Virus record (IMG/VR): IMGVR_UViG_3300032331_003152
Span: 1-40,737 of that record
Direction: 5' to 3' (one strand)
Source of the DNA: a virus
DNA length: 40,737 nucleotides
In this document: piece by piece, positions 36,916-40,737 of the stretch
Layout of the letters: every line of letters starts with the position of its first letter
Numbering within the stretch: the first letter of the stretch is position 1
The notes under the pieces: generated by a model
Told to the model about the DNA's origin: nothing
What the model saw: the letters and a program-made list of their open reading frames with translations, nothing else
Databases searched by the model: none
Position numbers and translations under genes: made by a program

Positions 36916-37587
36916 ATGTATATTGACTTTGCTATAACATCTACGGATATATCAGAATCAGACGCAAAACAAATTATACAAGAAATAATCAGTTATCCTA
37001 TAAATAGTATTACTGTACCATTTTATTTAATTAAAACAGCTAAAAATTTATTAGGCTCATCTTCCAACAAGATATTATCTTGCCTAATTGATTATCCATT
37101 AGGAATTTCAGATCTTAAAACACGAAAGTGTGCAATAGAACAAGCTTTTAAAATTGGTACAAATTGTATAGATATGGCTATGCCACAAAATTTAGCAGCC
37201 AATAGAAAATATGATAAAATTCGTGAAGATATAAAGTCTACTCAAGAATTTTGTATAGAACATAATTTAAGTGTTAAATATATCTTAGAATATAGAATGT
37301 TTGACCATCATTGTCTTAAAAAAATATGTGAAATTTTTGAGAATCATCAAATTACACACGTTTATCCATCTACTGGATTTTTCTTAGATAATTTAGCCGA
37401 TAATATCCTAGCATCCATTTTTTTGCACCAAAACTCTAAAGACTTAAATGTTATATCAACAGGAAATATCTGGACAGATAAGCATTTTGAAACGATTATA
37501 AAATCTGGCCTATTTGGTTTTAGAACAACCTCCATCCATAGCCTGAAAAATTTCATGCTTTTCAATTCTAGTCGTAAAGAGAAATAA
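36916..37587 (+). CDS. DeoC-like TIM-barrel protein lacking the Schiff-base lysine
   Basis: 223 aa. CLIDYPLGISDLKTRKCAIE, then AFKIGTNCIDMAMPQNLAAN and ITHVYPSTGFFLDN, follow deoxyribose-phosphate aldolase in order. The aldolase K-T-S-T-G-F reads Y-P-S-T-G-F (Y150 replaces the Schiff-base Lys). The later Lys before the phosphate loop is also absent (VISTGNIWTD). An Asp (D86) is kept. So normal aldolase chemistry is unlikely; it may bind a sugar phosphate or serve structurally. No good ribosome site; it follows the ClpP gene by 1 nt. Confidence 0.72.
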   Translation: MYIDFAITSTDISESDAKQIIQEIISYPINSITVPFYLIKTAKNLLGSSSNKILSCLIDYPLGISDLKTRKCAIEQAFKIGTNCIDMAMPQNLAANRKYDKIREDIKSTQEFCIEHNLSVKYILEYRMFDHHCLKKICEIFENHQITHVYPSTGFFLDNLADNILASIFLHQNSKDLNVISTGNIWTDKHFETIIKSGLFGFRTTSIHSLKNFMLFNSSRKEK

Positions 37588-37639
37588 TGGTGTATAAAAA
37601 GTCTAGTTAACAAACATCTTTTTATTATGGAGTATAATA

Positions 37640-38209
37640 ATGGCCACAGCACAAGTCAACGGTTCCGCTTTAACAAATAATGGCTATGGTTCTTTTTTAG
37701 AAGCCAATAATGCACACGGCACAATGAAGGCCAACGGAACAGCCACATCAAATATTGTAGAAAGTGTTACAACACCAAGTCCAGTAGTAGATGCTTTTGC
37801 ATCGAAGGTTGTTGAAGATACAGTAACAGTAAAAGATTATGCTGGTAAGGCTGTTTCTGGTGGTGTTTTTGCCCATAATCATGTCAAACCAATTTCAAGT
37901 TTAATTACTGATGAATTAGCTGGACTAAGTAATAATAGTATCAAAACACCAGGTAATGATCAGGATACTATTCGTAGTATAAATAAACTAGAAACACTTC
38001 GTACTCGCAAACTTACCACAGCCATTAGAGAGAACAAATACAATCGTTATACAAATGAGTTCGATGCTGGCTATCCACAAGTCTCAGTAGACACATTGGC
38101 AACAGACGAAGCAGCCGCTCCAACCTCCAGTGTTCCTGGCGAATTGACCTATATGAGTGGTGCTAAGACTCCTTACAATGATAACTACAAGGCTAAGACC
38201 AGTTATTGA
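37640..38209 (+). CDS. Ala/Thr/Ser-rich probable virion protein, 189 aa
   Basis: Starts MATAQVNGSALTNNGYGSFL. Low-complexity Ala/Thr/Ser/Val sequence without membrane or metal motifs; a later charged helix (SINKLETLRTRKLTTAIREN) and a Pro/Thr/Ser tail. TGGAG precedes ATG. Codons are GC-richer than in neighbours, as expected of an abundant late product. Head decoration, whisker or major structural protein is possible; not identified. Confidence 0.65.
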   Translation: MATAQVNGSALTNNGYGSFLEANNAHGTMKANGTATSNIVESVTTPSPVVDAFASKVVEDTVTVKDYAGKAVSGGVFAHNHVKPISSLITDELAGLSNNSIKTPGNDQDTIRSINKLETLRTRKLTTAIRENKYNRYTNEFDAGYPQVSVDTLATDEAAAPTSSVPGELTYMSGAKTPYNDNYKAKTSY

Positions 38210-38231
38210 TATAATTATATTTTTTAAATTA

Positions 38232-38259
38232 TTGACACAATATAAGCCAATGATACATT
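38232..38259 (+). promoter_or_regulatory. Sigma70-type promoter
   Basis: TTGACA, 16 nt, TACATT. It drives the gene at 38295. The -10 element lies inside the hairpin at 38242-38276. Confidence 0.65.
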
Positions 38260-38276
38260 TTGTGTCGTTGGCTTAT
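38242..38276. repeat. Perfectly nested 16-bp inverted repeat over the promoter
   Basis: ATAAGCCAATGATACA pairs with TGTGTCGTTGGCTTAT across a TTT loop, with two G-U pairs. No T-run follows on the plus strand, so it is not a classic terminator. It could be an operator or a processed RNA stem. Confidence 0.65.
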
Positions 38277-38294
38277 TCAATATAGGGGCTAAAT

Positions 38295-38615
38295 ATGTCA
38301 GACACAATCATTCATTTCTGGGAAAATATTGCTACGACTAGTATAGGAATTATTGTAACAATGATGGGTTTTTGGGTAGCAATAGGTAAAAAAATGGTCA
38401 CTAAAGCAGAAGTGGCTGAGTTGATAAAAAATGAAAGTCCTTATCTTCAAGATAGACAATTTATTATGGAAAGATTAGCTAGTAATAAAGAAACACAAGC
38501 CGCTTTTGCGTCTGCACTACAAAGAAACAGCGATGTAATGAATGAACTCAAAGTACAAATAGCTACTTTAGGTAAAACACTAGAAGCTTTAGAAGATAGA
38601 ATAGAAAGAGTTTAA
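38295..38615 (+). CDS. Membrane-anchored coiled-coil protein, 106 aa
   Basis: One transmembrane helix (SIGIIVTMMGFWVAIG, about 16-31), then SPYLQDRQFIMERLASNKET and a coiled coil (VQIATLGKTLEALEDRIERV). Such proteins recur before tail genes in large phages; a holin-, anchor- or tape-like role is possible. AGGGGC precedes ATG. Confidence 0.7.
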   Translation: MSDTIIHFWENIATTSIGIIVTMMGFWVAIGKKMVTKAEVAELIKNESPYLQDRQFIMERLASNKETQAAFASALQRNSDVMNELKVQIATLGKTLEALEDRIERV

Positions 38616-38616
38616 A

Positions 38617-39021
38617 ATGGCAGCTACTGAATATAATTTTTCTATAGAACAAGGATCATCTTTTAGATTATTATTAACATATAAAGATACTAATGGAGAT
38701 GTTATAGATCTAACTGGATATTGCGCTAGACTAACAATGAAAGTTGGAGGGCAAGAATTTAAAACTTTTAGTACTTTAAATAACGATTATACTGAATATA
38801 AATTTACTATTGATGGCCCACAAGGTAGTATTAATTTATTAATTCCTGCTAGTGCTACTAATAATTATAACTTTAATAGCGCTAAATATGATCTTGAATT
38901 ACAAAGTCCACAGGATTTATATGTTGGTGGGGGTAAATATACTATAAGAGTATTATATGGAACTATTTCTATTATTAAACGATTTAGTCAATCAACCACT
39001 CTGCTAGACTGCACAATATGA
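38617..39021 (+). CDS. Tail/baseplate-type beta-sandwich protein, 134 aa
   Basis: FSIEQGSSFRLLLTYKDTNG, then VIDLTGYCARLTMKVG, SINLLIPAS, AKYDLELQSP and RVLYGTISIIKRF. This is the pattern of small beta-sandwich modules found at the N-terminus of phage baseplate and receptor-binding proteins. Overlaps the fibre gene by ATGA. It likely assembles with that fibre. Confidence 0.75.
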   Translation: MAATEYNFSIEQGSSFRLLLTYKDTNGDVIDLTGYCARLTMKVGGQEFKTFSTLNNDYTEYKFTIDGPQGSINLLIPASATNNYNFNSAKYDLELQSPQDLYVGGGKYTIRVLYGTISIIKRFSQSTTLLDCTI

Positions 39022-40737
39022 GCTGTTTTGATGTTAAAATTATAGATCCAGATATAAACACCATAGAAATACAAACTTGTATTGGTGAACAGCCATCTTC
39101 TATAGATATAGTCACATACGACAATACTGCTTTATTAGAAGTTTCTCATTGTGTAGCATTATTACCATCAGAAATTAGTGATTTAATAAAAGTTCAAGAT
39201 ATATTGGCTGGTAGTGGTATTAGTGTGATTGATAGTAGCGGTATCTATACAATATCATTATCTAATCCTACCATCTATTCTAGTGGTATAGTTGACTTTT
39301 TAGAAGCTGTACAAGATGTGATTGGTAATAGTGGGTTAGTTGCTGGAAATTATATTAACGTAAACTATAATGATTCTACTGGATATACTACTGTTTCAGC
39401 CACAGGATTGCAACCTAGTGGAAACTATAGCATTGTGGGCCACTCCCATAATACAAGCGACATAACTAATTTTAACAGTAGTGTAAGCGGTTTGTTACCA
39501 AGTGTAACTGGCACTGGCTATGTCTCTTCGTCTTTTTCTAATAATCTTTATACTATTTCTGTAACAGGACTACAACCTAGTGGAAATTATAGCGTTGATG
39601 GTCATACTCATACAAGCTCTAATATTACAGATTTTAACTCTAGTGTTAGCGGACTTCTTCCTGTTAAGAATATTAGTGCTGGCAGCGGCATAGGAATATC
39701 TTCAGTTTCTGGTGATTTTACAGTTAGTGTTACTGGGACTTTTGGTCTTACTGACGAAGAAGTTGATGATAGAGTAAGTAATTTATTAGTGGGTGGTAAT
39801 TATGTAAATCTTAATTATAATGATTTAGGAAACAGTCTAATAATTTCTGTTACTGGCGTTCAGCCAAGTGGAAACTATAGTTTAATTGGACACTCTCACA
39901 ATACTAGTGATATAACAGACTTTAATAGCGAAGTAAGCGGTTTAATTCCAGTTAAAAATGTGCTAGGTAGCGGATATGTTAACGTCTCCTCATCTTCTGG
40001 TAACTATACTGTAAGCGTTAGCGGTTTACAACCAAGCGGTAATTATGCTAATGCTGTTCATACTCACACTAGTAACAATATAACAGATTTTAATAGTAGT
40101 GTTAGTGGATTATTACCAACCATAGCGAATAGTGGTAATAATCGATTACTTACTAGTACAGGATCATCCGTAGGAATAAATGCTGAAAGTGATTTAACTT
40201 TTGATAATGGGGTTTTATCGATTAGTGGTATATTCCCTAGTCTAAAAATTGTAGACCCTATAGGCATCCCTTCATTAGAACTCAATGGTCCTAATAGTGT
40301 AATTTTTCTTAACGCAAATCTATCGCACACTATAGACAGTACTGGGGGTGAAGTTGTAGTTACTGCTGATTCTGGTATTTATTTATCTGCAAATAATAGT
40401 AATACTTTATCTATCAGTAATAGTGGATTATATTATAATAATATATTAGTAAGTATTAGCGGCCATACCCATACAAGTTCTGATATAACAGATTTCAATA
40501 GTGCTGTTAGTGGATTGATTCCTCCGTCTAACTTTACTTCACTAACTGGATTAAGCGGAATAGTTGTCACTAATAGTGGCACAAATTATTTTGTAACATT
40601 AAGTGATCCTACTATTCAACTAGCTGATATTACAGATCTATCTTCTAATGCTAGAACTTTTTTATTAACACCGTCTAGTAGTAATCTTAATACTTTAATT
40701 AGTGATGAAACTGGATCTGGAAATTTAGTATTTAATA
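39018..40737 (+). CDS. Long tail-fibre-like repeat protein (3' end beyond window)
   Basis: Open from ATG 39018 to the window end, at least 573 aa with no stop. The first ~110 residues form a distinct attachment domain (SCFDVKIIDPDINTIEIQTC onward). From about residue 120 it is Ser/Asn/Gly/Thr-rich beta sequence with five 21-residue units of the pattern G-H-x-H-x-x-x-x-I-T-x-F-N-S-x-V-S-G-L-x-P, each introduced by Q-P-S-G-N-Y in most cases. The H-x-H pairs resemble metal-binding motifs of phage fibre trimers. It would extend from the baseplate and may carry the receptor tip beyond the window. Confidence 0.87.
   Translation, partial: MSCFDVKIIDPDINTIEIQTCIGEQPSSIDIVTYDNTALLEVSHCVALLPSEISDLIKVQDILAGSGISVIDSSGIYTISLSNPTIYSSGIVDFLEAVQDVIGNSGLVAGNYINVNYNDSTGYTTVSATGLQPSGNYSIVGHSHNTSDITNFNSSVSGLLPSVTGTGYVSSSFSNNLYTISVTGLQPSGNYSVDGHTHTSSNITDFNSSVSGLLPVKNISAGSGIGISSVSGDFTVSVTGTFGLTDEEVDDRVSNLLVGGNYVNLNYNDLGNSLIISVTGVQPSGNYSLIGHSHNTSDITDFNSEVSGLIPVKNVLGSGYVNVSSSSGNYTVSVSGLQPSGNYANAVHTHTSNNITDFNSSVSGLLPTIANSGNNRLLTSTGSSVGINAESDLTFDNGVLSISGIFPSLKIVDPIGIPSLELNGPNSVIFLNANLSHTIDSTGGEVVVTADSGIYLSANNSNTLSISNSGLYYNNILVSISGHTHTSSDITDFNSAVSGLIPPSNFTSLTGLSGIVVTNSGTNYFVTLSDPTIQLADITDLSSNARTFLLTPSSSNLNTLISDETGSGNLVFN
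39438..40523 (+). repeat. Five H-x-H fibre repeats of 63 bp
   Basis: Units at 39438-39500, 39600-39662, 39888-39950, 40056-40118 and 40461-40523, all in frame. Each encodes 21 residues ending V-S-G-L-[L/I]-P. Spacing between starts is 162, 288, 168 and 405 nt. The fourth has Val in place of the first Gly. Confidence 0.88.

Noticed and set aside
1-40737. CRISPR array or insertion sequence
   Set aside because: No regularly spaced direct repeats and no transposase were seen; the only repeats are fibre modules and HNH paralogues.

Overview
This window is part of the genome of a large, AT-rich, tailed double-stranded DNA bacteriophage. The evidence is: rIIA and rIIB homologues, a phage-type DNA ligase, a phage sigma factor, small genes packed with ATGA and TAATG overlaps, at least five HNH homing endonucleases, a tmRNA and tRNAs, and a virion block that ends in a long repeat-bearing tail-fibre-like gene. 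The host is a bacterium: there are many clean sigma70-type promoters (TTGAC[A/T], 16-17 nt, TATAAT-like), Shine-Dalgarno sites, and a tmRNA tag ending in ALAA. The host species cannot be read from the sequence.

Layout. (1) 1-13980: early or accessory region. It holds thyX with a vestigial ThyX N-terminus overlapping its start, UV damage endonuclease, a CDA-fold deaminase, many small phage proteins, tRNA-Ile(UAU), a complete tmRNA, ATP-dependent DNA ligase, a sulfotransferase-like protein, a HhH DNA glycosylase, tRNA-Leu(UAA), a small kinase-like protein, and HNH genes. Three HNH copies, one reduced to a scar, lie tail-to-tail against host genes. (2) 13980-18130: rIIA and rIIB behind one promoter, then a tRNA-like 55-mer. 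(3) 18137-21635: a winged-helix-like protein, a zinc-ribbon protein with a RuvA-domain-III-like C-terminus, RuvB, a membrane-anchored protein, an actin-fold ATPase and an AlkB-like dioxygenase. (4) 21691-23791: a secreted trypsin-like protease, small proteins and a macro domain. (5) 23791-31597: a glycan cassette (FkbM methyltransferase, sugar epimerase, a two-domain glycosyltransferase, GT69-like and GT4-like transferases) that also contains a deoxyribosyltransferase, GMP reductase and an HNH gene. (6) 31563-40737: virion and late-control region with a ferritin-like protein, putative core proteins, a sigma factor, a ClpP-like protease, a DeoC-like barrel without its Schiff-base lysine, a membrane/coiled-coil protein and tail/fibre genes. 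The last gene runs off the window.

How the genes fit together. ThyX, the deaminase, the deoxyribosyltransferase and GMP reductase act on nucleotide pools. UvsE, the glycosylase, AlkB and ligase form a DNA-repair set. The promoters use the host sigma70 pattern, and the phage sigma factor in the virion block probably drives late genes. The least expected unit is the RuvB gene paired with a protein that keeps only the RuvB-contacting part of RuvA, next to a membrane protein and an actin-like ATPase. All functions are read from motifs by eye; no database search was run.
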